NCBI RefSeq assembly: GCF_003254395.2
Contig: NC_037649.1
Coordinates: forward strand, 1 to 64,000
Source of the DNA: Apis mellifera
Taxonomy: Eukaryota; Arthropoda; Insecta; Hymenoptera; Apidae
DNA length: 64,000 bases
Reading direction: 5' to 3'
Shown piece after piece: positions 38,118-50,927 of this stretch. A program made the position numbers and the translations under genes. Under the pieces are notes generated by a model. That model saw only the letters and a program-made list of their open reading frames with translations. It was not told the origin of the DNA and searched no databases. Numbering within the stretch: the stretch's first letter is position 1; each line of letters begins with the position of its first letter.

Positions 38118-41030
38118 TTGTTGCATCTCTTCGCGTCCCCGAGGGTCGGTGCCAGACGGAAGCATAGGGTAGCTAAGCATGCACGGCTGAGCATGGATAA
38201 ATGATTCAGAGTTTTGGAAATACGGAAAGTGGAGTAAGTTGTATAGATACATATGTAGGCAGGTAGATAGGTGGATAGGTGGGCGGGGAGAGGGAAGGGG
38301 GGAGGGAGGTTGGTTAAGCGGCACGGAGAAGGATAGAACGAATCGAATATGAAGATGGCTGCCTAGCCAGGCACGACGATTTAGGGCACACGATTTTCAA
38401 GTGTGTTTCTCCACGATACGATCCCTCGAATATCTCTATATACCTATGCACAGCTATATTATTCGCCGAGTGTTCCTATGCCACATGATATTCGATTTAA
38501 TAAAAAATTACAACGTTTGGAAGAATTTTTATTCCGAAATATTATCTATTTTCTCTAAGAGACAAATATGGATCGAAAGGGTTGGTATATATTAATAATT
38601 GATAAGATTTATTGTCAATAACGATATCTACTATCATTTCAATCGTACGTTTGAAATCTATGTCGTTTGAAAAATATTTTTATTTCAGACGTAATCGATT
38701 CTAAAATAGAGCGTTTCTAAAATATATCAAATCGAATCGTACAGATTTACAATTCAATTCCGTTTCCGCAACTCGTGAAATTAATTATACACGAGGACTT
38801 TTAATTAACGAATTCACATTTTCGCAATGTGATTCCGCGTATATTATATCATTGAAGCGTGATATTAATTTATTATTGATACAACTAGAGACTATAAATG
38901 TATTTTCATTCGCAATTATCGATCTATCAGGTAATTTTATATGTATTATCATCAACGTATCATTATTAACAGAGAATTGTGTAATTTTAATCCATGATTG
39001 AATTATAAACTGTATCACGAACACACACACATCTGTATAAATGTTCAACAACTGCGAATAGATAAAAAAAATGGAAAGCTGTTCGACCAACGTGGTGAAT
39101 CAATTCTATATTTTCTATTATTAAATTTCTCCTCTATACGGATCAACAACCATTTGTGATGATAAAATTTCTTTATGCTGGCCCAGCAAGCAAATGTTTC
39201 CCAGGGAATCAAGTTTGTTTTGCCTTGAACGAGTGTAACGTATAGTTTACTTTTTCCTCGACGAAATAAAGTTAATTGATTGCTAGTCGTTGCCGTGCGA
39301 TCGGTACGTCATCAAGAAAACATAAATATTTGTTGTTTGGGTGCGGCGAACAGGAGCATGCTGTTAACGTAACCGCTATATTGTGGGCATACGGTTATCA
39401 AAGCACGCGAATACCGCACGAATTCACGGTGGTTTTGTTTAAACAATTTTCAAATGATCAAATGTATTCATATTGGTGAAATGACCAATGGTAAATTAGT
39501 ACAACTTGGAACTGTAAGATATATGGAAAAATTGATCAATATCGATTCATCTTTTCACAGGAATCAATGCGGAAATCAAATTTTAACGTTAACAATATTT
39601 TTCAATGTTTGAAACAATATTTTAACTGAATGAGAAAAGGAAAAAGGAATAAGGTTTCTTAGCAAGAGGACTATGATGGACAACGCATTTACAACATATG
39701 CGTGTACATGTTCATCATATTTGAGGGTATAGTGTCGTTTTCGAATTAATCAATACTTAATTTACGATAGAAATTAATTAATATAATTTTTACTTTTCAA
39801 ATTATTGAAAGACATCTGATGTCCGTTTTATAATATTCATGACATATTATTTATTTAGAAAGTCTGAAGTATAACAAGGCCTATATCGACCACTTACTTT
39901 ACAATCAGTTAAAACGTAAACGAATTAATAAAAATTAAATATTTTTAACATATATATGATTTTTCACATTATAAACTATAAACTTCAAATATGGGATATA
40001 TGTTAAAAATTATAGATAAGTTGAAGATAATTTAAAATGAAATAAATTTTGTCAATCTCGTGATCAAAATTTTAAATACATAAAATTTTCGTATTTCTTA
40101 TTATCTGGATAAAGATTTTTACATGAATTAATTTATTAATCGATCCTGTAAATAAATTACAAGTAATAATAGGATTGAAGCATTGAATAAGAATTCTAGA
40201 GAGAGCTTTTACGGTATTGTTTTGCCACGATCCTTTCGTTAAGACGGGCACCGCTTTTGTCATAGTAGCAACGAGAACTTCTTCCGCCTCTACTCAGTTT
40301 TTTCTTCACTTGCTGATACACCGAATGTAATTTCGTTAAGAGGAAGGAAACACCGATTTATGACTAGTCGAATGTTCTAATTCACTCTTCCCCGCGATAC
40401 TTTCCATTCTCTTCAGTTCAGGAGAAGCAATATCTTGGGACCCATGTTTCGTCAAAATAAAATCTCCGTTTTCACGAATCACATCGAAAATATTCATTGT
40501 TCTATGGAGCACGATGATTATTTTCTCGCTCTAGCAAACAACGTTTTATCTTTATCAGTTTGTTCTTTCGTTTCAAAATGAGCAAAAAATGAATATATTA
40601 CTGAATTCCTTTCAATTCTGATATTTCAAAAATCGACAAATTTTACAATGAAAGTTTCTTGACTTTTTTTTAATTATGTCACGATATAGGAAACAAATAT
40701 CCAGGACAAATGATAGATGCTGCGCTATTCCGTTTTTTCCCTTTAAAACGAGATCAGAATGATTGTTCTATTCCATTTCTACCAAAAGTTATTTCGATAT
40801 TTCGATGTTTCAATATTTTATACGTGTGCACGATATTCGTTAATATTCGTTTGAAGCGAATTTCGTATCGTATTTGCGAGGAGAATATAAGTTTTTTTTA
40901 AGTCGATAGGAAAGTCGGAAGTTATATGGCAAGGCGAGAGAAATAATCTAAATAAATAATTTTCTATTTCTCCGTCATCTCGAATTTGCGGTTCTCCTCG
41001 CGTTATCAAGAGTTATCCAACCTTGTATTA
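38118..41030. other. AT-rich DNA with G-rich run
   Basis: Begins with a GC/G-rich patch that includes a G-quadruplex-type motif (38281-38307), then AT-rich DNA with no recognised gene. The short ORFs (38785-39090 on -, 40072-40263 on -) lack motifs. Confidence 0.45.
38281..38307 (+). other. G-quadruplex motif
   Basis: Runs of GGG, GGGG, GGG, GGGGGG and GGG separated by one to three bases fit the G3+/N1-7 pattern. It lies 164 bp downstream of the stop of the candidate 64-residue ORF. Confidence 0.65.
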
Positions 41031-41940
41031 CATTAGCATACGAATATAACGTCGGGAGCGGAGGTTTAAACTGTTTCTAATAACAGTGAACATATGCGTG
41101 AGAGTAAGCGAAGCGACGAAGCGACAAATAATTTTCGGGATGTCGGAGGTGGGTAGCACATCTTGCCACATCTGCTTGCTAATTCTCGGTGCTAATCCGG
41201 CAAATCCCATGGCACCCCCGCGCATTAAAGTCGGCCTTAGATGAGTCGGCTCGGGATGGGTAGGTAGGTAGGTAGAAAGGGGCAGGAGGAGGGGATACAG
41301 TTTCGTCAACGAAGGTGGAAGGAGCGCAAGGGGTCAGAAGAAAGGATGGGTGGTTGCAAGACACACGAGAGGCGGTTGTGGCAATGCTACTTGGCGATGA
41401 GGCTAATATGCATGCGCTCCTGGCCCAGCCAAACTTCGCTTAGATCGCATTGCATTGCATTACGCGGCATTACAATGGTGCTCTATCCCATGGAGAAAGC
41501 GAGGAAGAGGTCGAACCAGAAACCAGAAGCTAGTTACCCTCCTTCCTCTTTCTCAACTTCTCCGCCTCCCGTGATTCTCCGACCTTTCCTCCTCTCTCTC
41601 TCTGGTCGGTGGCAACACATGCTTAATAATTTACGCGGCACAAGTGGCCTGGAACTTTACCGTGAGTTATATCATACTTGCGCATACATTCTTGTATACG
41701 TGGACACGAGTCTGTTACGGGGGAGCACACAAGGCCGTTTACTCGCAGGAACAAACTGGCCGATACCCGCGATACGTATACGTGCGCATCCCGACCTGTA
41801 CCGAGGTAAGAGCATCCTCTGTGCGTGAATTATTGCTGGTAGGGTTTCTAGGGCATGCGCGTCAGATACCGGTGGGTTATATTTTTTCCCTCGGATATCC
41901 GATGGGTAAATGGCGAAGGAACGGGTTTCAGGGTTGATAT
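41031..41940. other. GC-elevated block with long open frame
   Basis: GC rises over about 900 bp. A 160-codon + frame (41346-41828) begins at an ATG and contains many Cys, Trp and Arg, but shows no domain. It overlaps a second + frame (41644-41937) and minus-strand frames (41028-41309, 41672-42031). TGCATTGCATTACGCGG (about 41453) shows tandem GCATT words. I read it as a regulatory-type island rather than a gene. Confidence 0.3.
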
Positions 41941-44120
41941 CCAAAAAATCGTTTCTGAACATCGGCCTTTCTACGATATATAGTGCTAGTCTACGAGCTA
42001 GCCTAACATAAATTTTGCATGGCTTCGTCACCTTTCTTTTATGATTTTCTTACGCACTACTGGACTCTTCTATTTTTACGAGTACTGTTATATATCCATT
42101 TAGATATAGAAGAATATGTATATACTATGTGCCATAAAGTATCATAAATCGACATGTATTTTTAATATGATCATCTTGAAATTTGAAATAGAAATTTTTA
42201 CCTAGTTCAAGGATATATATATAGTTCTTTATAAATTTCGAATATTTGTGTATACATATAAAATGATAATGGAAAAGATAATTGACAATGAAAGATTGCG
42301 TTTACATTGTTTAATGGTCACAGAAAATATTTGTAATTAGCGAAATTAGAGAAGGAAAAGCACGATTAATTTTGTCAAGGATGTAATTTAAAAAAACAGT
42401 TGATTCCTCGTTTCAACCATCTCGAAATTTCGAAATTTTTCCCTACTTTCTTAGTTATGATTTTTTTTCTATCGTGCTTTCTATAAAACATCAGGAAGCG
42501 TGTATACGGAGGAATGGAAACGCGTTTCTATCTCGTATCTGGGAAGCTCGTTTGTATTTCTTGCTATCCTTCTAATGTTATTCTTGGTCGATACTCTGCT
42601 TTTCATGGATCACGTTTTGTAGTTTCGTCGTTTCACGAAAAATTCGTACGCTTTCGGGCAATTTCCTCTAGCCATAAATCACGTCGACGTCGTCGAGTTC
42701 ATCTCCCGCGCGTCGCGCCAACCTCTATCAAACGCTATTCTCACCTCTTTCGTTTTTATCCCTTTCGAAGCGAATATACGAATTAAGAAGATACGCCACG
42801 CGCTCGATGGAAAGAAAAAGGCGAATAATTGGTCTGAATTTTGTTACTTGGATAAAATTTTGATCACGTAAAAAAGAAAAAAAAGATAGATCGATAAGAG
42901 AGATTTATCTGTATATAAGATCTTTTTTCGAGACATCGGTTCGTCGGATGATAGAGTTTCGTGAGTTTTCTGGATGGAATTTGGAGACAAAGAATTAAAA
43001 TAAATATTGTAGGAAATATTATCGATTTTTATTACAAATTCTTTCGGATTAACGCTTTGGTTCTATCGATTTAAATTTTAAAAAAGCAATAAAAAATTGT
43101 ATATATATTCAAATATAAATTAAGGAATCGGAGAAAACAAATTTTACTTTGTATAATTATATTTTAAACTTTTAAACTAATGTTCGTTGTTTGAAAAAAT
43201 AGAAAACACGTACTTGTTAAATAACTGAGTTTATTAAAACACGCGACTCTCGTTGAGTGTAACGAAGAAAAAAAAAATCTAACGAGATATTAGCCTAAGT
43301 CTCCTCTATTATGGTTTGCCGTAAACAAGTATGAAGAAGACAATTTCGCTTTGCGTTTTGTAAAACGAGGAATCAAGGTCTCTTCAGTTTCGAAACAAAG
43401 AGCGGTTTGTCAATTTTGTAGGAACGTGCAAACGTAATACTTATGCACCACTTTTGTACTTACCTCGGTGCGCTTTTCCCGAACACACTAGGGTGTGTTT
43501 CTTTCTATCCTTAACCTACATTAACGTCGCGGCTCGCGTCTTTCCATAGAGAATGGGTCGATAAACGCGAAACCCCTCGCATACGTTCAGACCGAAATTT
43601 ACCGAACATTTCGACTCGACCGTTGTTTCTCGTACTTGCACGTTACAAATCTTTCGTCCCCAAATCTAATAAAAATCTAGTTTATCATTAATCGATATAT
43701 TCGCTTCGTATTTAGAAAACAAATTGAAAAATCTTTGCACAGAGGAGGGAATAAAGATAGGAGGCAAGATGTAATCGATATTTTCTTATATTTATGAAAA
43801 TATTCCTGAAAAGAACAAAACTGAAACATTTCCAAAGATTATTTTATTTATACGAATAATTTCACCAGTCGTTCATTTTTTGTTTTTCACATTATTCCTA
43901 TTGTATTATATTATACCACGAGTCGAGAATATAACTTTATACGGGGATACAACGATTCGTTTGTTAATAATCAAAAATTGGATGGAAAAAGTTGAACGGC
44001 TTAACAAAAGACTTTCGTATCGAAACGTTGGAAATCGTGTTGCGATCGTTTATACGTATAACGCGATAGCACGAATAATTTTCGAGTTTGGAAATCGAGG
44101 GTTTCTCCCACTACTGCGGG
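41941..44120. other. AT-rich DNA
   Basis: No gene recognised. GC-elevated patches lie at 42500-42790 and 43440-43660. The 90-codon + ORF at 43880-44152 has a hydrophobic start but no recognisable domain. Confidence 0.4.
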
Positions 44121-44820
44121 ACGGCGTGCACGCGTACAACACAACTGTTTAATTGTGTGCACGCGTGTGTTACACAAGAGGTGGGAGAGCGCGATGCGAT
44201 CGAGTATCGTACGAGGCGATGACTCAGCTCTCTAACCCCGAGTAGAGTGGCTACCCACTGGATCAGATATCCTTTCCGCCTGTACTCGCAAAACTGGTGC
44301 TTGCAACGAAACGAATTAGTTACTTCGTACCGATTTCTTTCCTTTGTCGCGAACAAAAGAACATTATAATCTTTATCCGACCCGAATAAATCTGACGATA
44401 AGAAAAAAAAAAGAAAAGAAAAAAAAGAATTCGAAAAATTCGATCGATAAAAATTGCTTTCTAACTTTTAAACCAACTATTCACCGTTTACCAACAGGTT
44501 TCTCGAGGAAAAATGGGTTTAGACGCGCGGGGATAGATGGAACACGAAGAGGGGTGCAGGGTGGTGTAACGTTGTTTCGCGAAATGGAATTTCCACGCGA
44601 ATTCGGGTGAATGGGGCAACAGAGGTTAAGGACGATCCACGATGGAAACGGTCGATGCAGAGGCTGGTGGGAAGTTGGACGGGCTAATAAGAGGGCGCAA
44701 AGACGCCCGGCAAAGACTCGATAGGGGAAGTGCACCCTTCGTATATCGGGACGCGGTGACGTCGTAGGGGCGGCTCGTAGGAGGGGAAGGGTGCGTGTAA
44801 TTTCCCGGTGGACGATGGCG
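44121..44820. other. GC-rising region upstream of the Bruno-like gene
   Basis: Composition changes from AT-rich to GC- and CpG-rich. GTGCACGCGT words occur twice (about 44127 and 44158). A purine run lies at 44400-44430 and a G-rich stretch at 44515-44800. ORFs on both strands overlap and have no domain. It is likely upstream regulatory DNA of the gene that follows. Confidence 0.35.
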
Positions 44821-46409
44821 TCAGGGCGCGTGGTGTGGATCAAGCTGAGGGTCGTTCAACCACCAGTGTTGTTTAGTGTCTCGTGCGCTGTCGTGTCGTA
44901 GTTCTGTTCTCTCGTGATCGTGAACGTGCTGTGCTTGTGATCGTTTAGCTTAAGAAATATTATCTGTACGTGAACGAAACAAATCCGCTCGATAAAAAAA
45001 TAACGATTCGATTTTGTTTCTAGAAGTAATAGCGTACCAAAGGATATCCCACCATTCTCGTAGCGCGTAATCGTCAATCGAGAGACTCGTATTATCATCG
45101 TGTCATCGAATTTGGATGCATCGTAAAAGTATAGAAAAAAGTATAATACGAAAAATAGTAAAATATCGTTAGCGTGAACGAGTAATTAAGTGCAATATTT
45201 ATATTTATACGTATATTTATGAAATATTGATAAATGATCGAACAGCGTTGCGTTGATCGCAAAGTGATATTTGTCTGGTGAAAGTGTCGTATCGTGGTCG
45301 TCGTTTAAATGTTATTTTCCTCCCGTTCTTGCATCTTATAAAGTCGCTCGATTCTCTGCTCGATTCGCGTGTTTTGCGAATTACCTGCTTGTTACCTGTC
45401 CCAGAAGAATCTTTTAGAATTTTCGAATTTTCGTAACGGACGTTCTCCGTTGCTGGATTACCTGCGGACTGACCGACCGAGCAACTGGTGTTTGCGCACG
45501 CAGCCGCAGACGCATCGTTCATTCGATCGAATCTACGCGATCTAATCGATAAACGGATCGTATCGAGCTTCCACTTTTCCAACGACTGGCCGTGTTGTAA
45601 ATCACGCTGTACAATCATGCGGATACGCGGAGACACGGTTGCTTTTCCCGATTGAGGGGTGAAATAGGACATTAAATCGAACGACACGTCGTCGTGATCG
45701 CGAACGGCATCACGCGATTAATTCATCCGGACGGAAGATATATTTTTTTTCTTCAAAAGCCTCTCTTAATGCGTTTCGAAAGCCATTAATCGTTGCGTGG
45801 AAAGCGGCATCGTCGAGTCCCCTCTTCCACCGGTTTCCTTTATTTCACCCTCTTTCTCGTTAAGTATTCGCTTTCCCGTGCACGAGCCGCATTAGCCACC
45901 CTCCCTCCTCGCCCATCTTACTCCTTCCTTCTCCCTTCCCTCCCATCCTATCCTTCCCACGTCACTCTGTTTTCCGTTCCAACGAAGATTACGCTATCGT
46001 GTATTTTTTATCGAGCTCCTGATTAAAACCGGACCTCCCCTGCTCCCTCTCCACGCTAGCCCACGCCACCCCTTCGCCGGGCCTCTACTTTCGCCAAATA
46101 ACGCCTCTGTTTCACGCTCGTAACCGCCTCATCCCCCCCCCTCCCCCCGGTCGGTCGATTACCCACGGTGACGACGGTTAACGAGCACTTTCGCGACGCC
46201 ACCCACCCCCTCCCTCGCGCTCAAACTGATTTTGTTCGCGGTCGTGGTTTCACGTTACGCGGCGAGCGATAAGCGATCGCGAAAAACACGTTACGCGCGA
46301 GAAAGAAGAAGGATCGATACGGAGGGGTCCAAGGTCGTCGACCAACGAGGGGACACGAGTTTTTCACAAACAGTAAGGTTTGACGCGAGTGTGTTGGAAA
46401 GTGGAAGAA
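44821..46409 (+). promoter_or_regulatory. Putative promoter and 5' leader of the CELF/Bruno-like gene
   Basis: This CpG-containing region leads into the coding exon. A possible start site is the CCAGTG initiator-like word near 44862, followed by a GT-rich stretch to about 44945 of the kind seen in insect leaders. Closer in, 45830-46220 is pyrimidine-rich and has a C9TC6 run (46133-46148). An acceptor-like TTTTTCACAAACAG ends at 46373, so the leader may be spliced there. An in-frame TAA at 46374-46376 shows that translation cannot start upstream in this frame. A 156-codon minus-strand ORF (45217-45687) has no domain and is judged a shadow. The start site is inferred; no TATA box is evident. 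Confidence 0.4.
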
Positions 46410-46590
46410 ATGTTGATACCGGTCCCGTCCTCGCCATCCTCCACGCCTAACGGAGACGGCGCCATCAAACTCTTCGTAGGACAGATACCGCGCCACCTCG
46501 AAGAGGACGCGTTACGACCGATGTTCGAGGAATTTGGTAAAATTTACGAGTTCACCGTGCTCAAGGACAAGTACACCGGCATGCATAAGG
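46410..46590 (+). CDS. bru3: CELF/Bruno-3-like RNA-binding protein, first coding exon (partial)
   Basis: Sixty codons plus one base encode the N-terminus and first half of RRM1 of a CELF (Bruno-like) protein, a regulator of alternative splicing and translation that binds U/G-rich RNA. Residues 1-18 are a Ser/Pro-rich leader (MLIPVPSSPSSTPNG...). Residues 19-60 match RRM1: RNP2 is L21-I26 (KLFVGQIP), and the conserved FEEFGKIYEFTVLKDKYTG runs from 39 to 57. RNP1 begins at K60 and is split by the intron. The exon ends AAGG|GTGAGT, phase 1 inside the Gly codon, the same position as in animal CELF genes. KLFVGQIP and GKIYE favour the Bruno-3/CELF3-6 group over Bruno-1/CELF1-2. ATG 46410 is chosen because TAA precedes it in frame and A is at -3. 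The remaining exons lie beyond 64000. Confidence 0.92.
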
Positions 46591-47336
46591 GTGAGTGAAT
46601 AGAGAGAACGAATCGATATATTTTTCGATAACGAAAAAATAAAATTTCCAACTAACTTTTGTTCCAATTTCTGTACGAAGTTTTACGATCGATGCGTCTT
46701 TCTTTCCAAAGGAACCTAGGAGAATGAATGAAAAACTCGAAAATTTTATTGATTTCGCGAGAGAGGGGGAAAATTCACGATCCACTCGTCGTATATTTAT
46801 GTATACACAACGAATGCACGGAGTAATACGGAGTAAATTACGAGTATAATTTAATCAAGGAGTAATAACCGGTTCGATGCGAATAAATCTGCGCATACCT
46901 GCGTCCATCGATGATGGAACAAGAACGAGGATGGTGGGAAGAGGGAAAAAGAGAGAAAGAAAGGGTGGATGCGCGACGCGTATCGTAACGAGCACCCTTC
47001 GCATTGTGCCGTTGGACAACGTATTATACGTTGTATCGTCGCGTCGGCGTGGTAACTTTCGAAACGCGACTGAGAGATTAATCAGGATTTATTCTTTTGT
47101 CTCGTGACGCGATGTATGGACGGCAACATCGACCGAGGGAAGGGGGAGAGGACAGAGATTTGGAGAGCGAGAAAGAGCGTGGCTGGGCGTTAAGGGAGGA
47201 AGAAAGAAGAGGAGGAAAGAAAAGCGGAGGAGTGGGCTAAGCCGGTGAAACAATAAATTTCGCGGGCATTCGCGTCGATCGCCGAGAGGATGAGCCGACG
47301 TCGACGATCGACGGCCTTTGTCGGTCGGCCCTAAGC

Positions 47337-47364
<28 letters not shown>
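47337..47364. repeat. (CT)n microsatellite
   Basis: Uninterrupted CT dinucleotides, equal to GAGA-type sites on the other strand, about 750 bp inside the intron. Confidence 0.95.
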
Positions 47365-47367
<3 letters not shown>

Positions 47368-48186
47368 CATCCATCCACCGCCTCTCCTTCTCGGCCGGAG
47401 GAATCCCTTTCTACGTAGGAACACCGCGGTGCACCAGACGCCGGCAAATCTGATACAATGGGTGCAACGTCCACCGTTTCGTGTCGTTTCCGTAACGGAA
47501 ACTAGTCCCGGAAACCCGGGACTTTAACACTGACGTCACCGGCCACTACCGATCGCAGCCTCTTCTCCGCTAGCGAATCAGGCGTCTAATCCCTCCATTC
47601 GATCCCAGGCTTGCTCGAATTACCGTAGGGTAGCGTTATGCGATACCTTGGTATAAACGAGACGGGGGGAGGGGATGGGAAAGGATCGAGTCGGAAGGGA
47701 TTTTGTATAAGGGCATTTGGAAAAATGAGGCGGTGTTTTGGAGGATAGCTTTCGCGGATTGTCTTCGTGAATTGTGCATCAGCCGCGTATCTATGGTGGA
47801 GAGAATCCTCTCGGTTATTGCCTCGTTATTATAAAACTAGTTTTTCAACGTCGGTTACGTGGGTAAGAGGGAGGAGAGAGACCGTTTGATTTTCGATCGA
47901 TCGAGGCGATGCGCACGAATACTGGTAGAGTACGAGTAGAGATTCGATCGTAAAATATTCAGGCGATGGATCAACGTTTGATTTCTTTGCGCAAGGATGG
48001 TTGATTTCGATAAATAATTCTTCGAAATCTCGTACCGTCGACGATATCCTTCAGCGGGTTCCGTTTATTTAATTTGTAGGAAAAATGGCCGTAATCCGCT
48101 CTCGCCTGACCCCTAGTCAGGAATGCAGGTATTTTACAATAAATATCCGGCCGATAAGCTGCACAGAAGTCCGCCACGCCGTTAGG

Positions 48187-48212
48187 GGAGAGGGAGAGAG
48201 AGAGAGAGAGAG
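48187..48212. repeat. (GA)n microsatellite
   Basis: GA dinucleotides with a GGG interruption at the left end, in a GC-elevated part of the intron. Confidence 0.9.
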
Positions 48213-49307
48213 GCGCATTTTTATTTTTGTAGGCATGCAAAATTTATGGTTGACGAATGGCCGTTCGAGTTTTTGCCGGGAAATAGCTCGTTAATCTTTC
48301 GAATTATTCTCGCTTCCAACTTTGCCACAGTTCACGCGTGCTTCCCCCCTCCTCGCCCCGAATCAGCGGCGATATTTCGTTGCTTCGCAGCGCTATCAAA
48401 GGCGTATGCCATGCATGCACACGTATATCCGCGATGGGATCATAGATCCAGATGCCTGTCGTTGTTACGCGTATTAACTATAAAATCGAGTTGCTTATCG
48501 AAGTATCCTAGACGTTTTTCATTTTCGACCGTGTTCCTCCCCGCCGTTTTTCGTTGGATTATCCTCGACTCACTATCTATTTGGGTTATCGGTAATTACC
48601 TGCATTTAAATCGGATTACGCGCTTAACGATTAACGTTTTCACGCGTGACGCGTAAAGACGCGTTGTTCGTACGTTTCTTTTTTTCTTTTTTTCTTTTTC
48701 TTTTCGCATTCCGTTGAAAAAAATATTTCCATTAACGCGCGCGCTCGATGGAGAAAAATGTTTCGTCCATCGCGCGTGGAAAACGGGGCTACAAAGCTAT
48801 TACGAAGCGATTTTCGGCAACCGTGTCGCGACGGTTACCTGTAATTTGAAGCTTTCCGGTAAACAAGGGAGATATGGTTTCGACGCGCGTCCAACGAAAC
48901 AAGGGAGGGGAGTAGGTGTAGCGACTTTGGCAACAATCAACGAAATGTATTCGTTTGCATCGAACATTATTGCCGAGTGAAATAACAGGCGCGTGCGTGT
49001 TACGAATGGGAGAAGGCCAGCCTAAATAACGCTACGTATCACGCGATCCGTCCAGAGATGTGGAAAAAAGATTCCGATTGGCTCCTACTATTTACGGAAA
49101 AGTTGTTGTTGTCGTCGTTGATAACGTCGCTCGGTCCGACGTCGCGTGTCGACGAGTTCATTAAAATGCACATCTGAAAGCCGCGAACGTTCATTCAACA
49201 CCGCGCTCCCTTTATTTTACATCCACCGCGCTTTTTCAATACGTGGTTCCCTGTAACCTCTGTGAAGTTTTTCGTTCAAAAAATATACGTACGAAGAGAC
49301 GAAGAGA

Positions 49308-49313
<6 letters not shown>

Positions 49314-49342
<29 letters not shown>
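49314..49342. repeat. (AG)n microsatellite
   Basis: About 14 AG units, preceded by two GAAGAGACGA-like copies (about 49291-49312). Confidence 0.92.
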
Positions 49343-50369
49343 CGAGTATAGGCTCGGGATACAGGATACACAGGGAGAGGAGAGCGAGTGGTAAGAGCTC
49401 GAGTTAGGGAAAGGTAGTGCTCAACGGCGACAAGGCTGCAACCGACACGGCAGTCTTGTAGTTTCGAAACAGCTCTCCAATTTTAATGAGACCCGTCTAT
49501 TTCTCCGTGATTCTGTCTCCGTGTTATGGCCTGTCTTCGTGTAATTATATTTTGATTCCTCGAGCTGCGCACCCTCGCCCCCCCTCGTTTCTCACCGTTC
49601 ACTACCCATCCCTTGTCACGGCTTTCCAACGAAACTTTTCCTCTCTTTCTCCGCTCTTTGTCCCACCTATCCTTCCCTCTCTCTTCGCAGGTATTATCTT
49701 CTTACCGTCCTCGTTCTTTTTCTTTCCTCTTCGTACCCTCGGCCAAGGTAGCAGAAGGTTGTTGTGAATGCTAATACATCCACCTCTTCGACTCTCTCTC
49801 TCTCTCTTTCTCTCTCTTGGCTAGCATCGACTGGTTGGATCATGGTAGTCCAACGTGCCTCCTCCTCCACGCCGCGATCCTCTTTCCTGTTCTCGGCACT
49901 CGACCAATTTGTTTTGCCCTACAGATTGAGTTACAATTCAACGTAAATAGAAAACTACCACCTTGACTCGCTTACTCTTCTCTCTCTTTCTCTCTGTTCA
50001 CGGAAACTCGGTTTGCATTCCCTTTATTTCACTGGCCGCTCCATTGGCTGCCACTTCGGCATCCTCACTTAATTACGGGGTAGTTACGATACTTTGGTAA
50101 CTTTCCGCCGTTGGTATTCGAGGACGCTTCCTTCGTCCCTCGATTCCTTTTTCTCTCTCTCTCTCTCTCTCTTATCTCCACCACGTCGTTCCCAGCATGC
50201 TAACTTATTAACGAGCGCATAAAACCGTAACTTTTCGAATCGAGGAAAGAGGATAATTAACGGGTCTTGGCGATTGTTTCGCTAATACGCGTGTACGTAC
50301 ACGTGCGTGTATACCCAATTCTCGGATACGCGTTCGATTGAATTTGCGCGAATCGGTTGCAACAGGAGT

Positions 50370-50389
50370 GGGGGGGAGGGGGGGGTGGG
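50370..50389 (+). other. G-run tract (G-quadruplex candidate)
   Basis: G7, G8 and G3 runs separated by single A or T bases. It could fold into a G-quadruplex if the longer runs are split. The sense strand carries the Gs, so the pre-mRNA could fold too. Confidence 0.5.
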
Positions 50390-50552
50390 TTTCGATACAA
50401 TTCGATGCTACAATTCACAATCAAACGGTACAAACGGTATCGAGATGCAACGAACGGTGGAATCGGTGCCGAGGCCGTCGGCATAATTTAAGCGACAAAC
50501 GTATATCATTTTGTCGTCCAATTAAATGTATTAAAATATAAATCTTGATATC

Positions 50553-50574
50553 GGGGAGGGGAGGAGGGGTAGGG
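50553..50574 (+). other. G-quadruplex motif
   Basis: Four G-runs, GGGG-A-GGGG-AGGA-GGGG-TA-GGG, satisfy the usual G3+/N1-7 rule. It lies 164 bp from the 50370-50389 G tract on the same strand. Confidence 0.65.
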
Positions 50575-50873
50575 AGAAGGGTGGCCGCAGAATAGAAGCA
50601 AATGAAATCATTTCCTTTCAATTGCGACCGTTTGTGCAATAGAGTGGATTTAAAGAGGACGCGTCCATCGATTCGCACGCGTATATACGTATATATATAT
50701 ATCGATGCGAGAGCGATAACTACGAGTTTAACTCTCGCGAGCGGTTTGCTCGTTTCAGCGTATTTAACAGCAGTGTAGCAAAGGGCTCAGCTGTTGGGGT
50801 GGTTGGCACATGGGGACCATGGCACACGCCATTACAATGGCAACCAACCCCGTCCCAACCAGCCTTCCCGCAA

Positions 50874-50890
50874 TCTCTCTTTCTCTCTCT

Positions 50891-50927
<37 letters not shown>

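Noticed and set aside
41346..41828. 160-codon + strand ORF
   Set aside because: It conflicts with other open frames on both strands in a GC-rich patch and has no recognisable domain. An ORF this long is expected by chance in 64 kb.
45217..45687. 156-codon minus-strand ORF upstream of the Bruno-like exon
   Set aside because: It lies in the probable leader of a + strand gene, has no domain, and its composition follows local GC.
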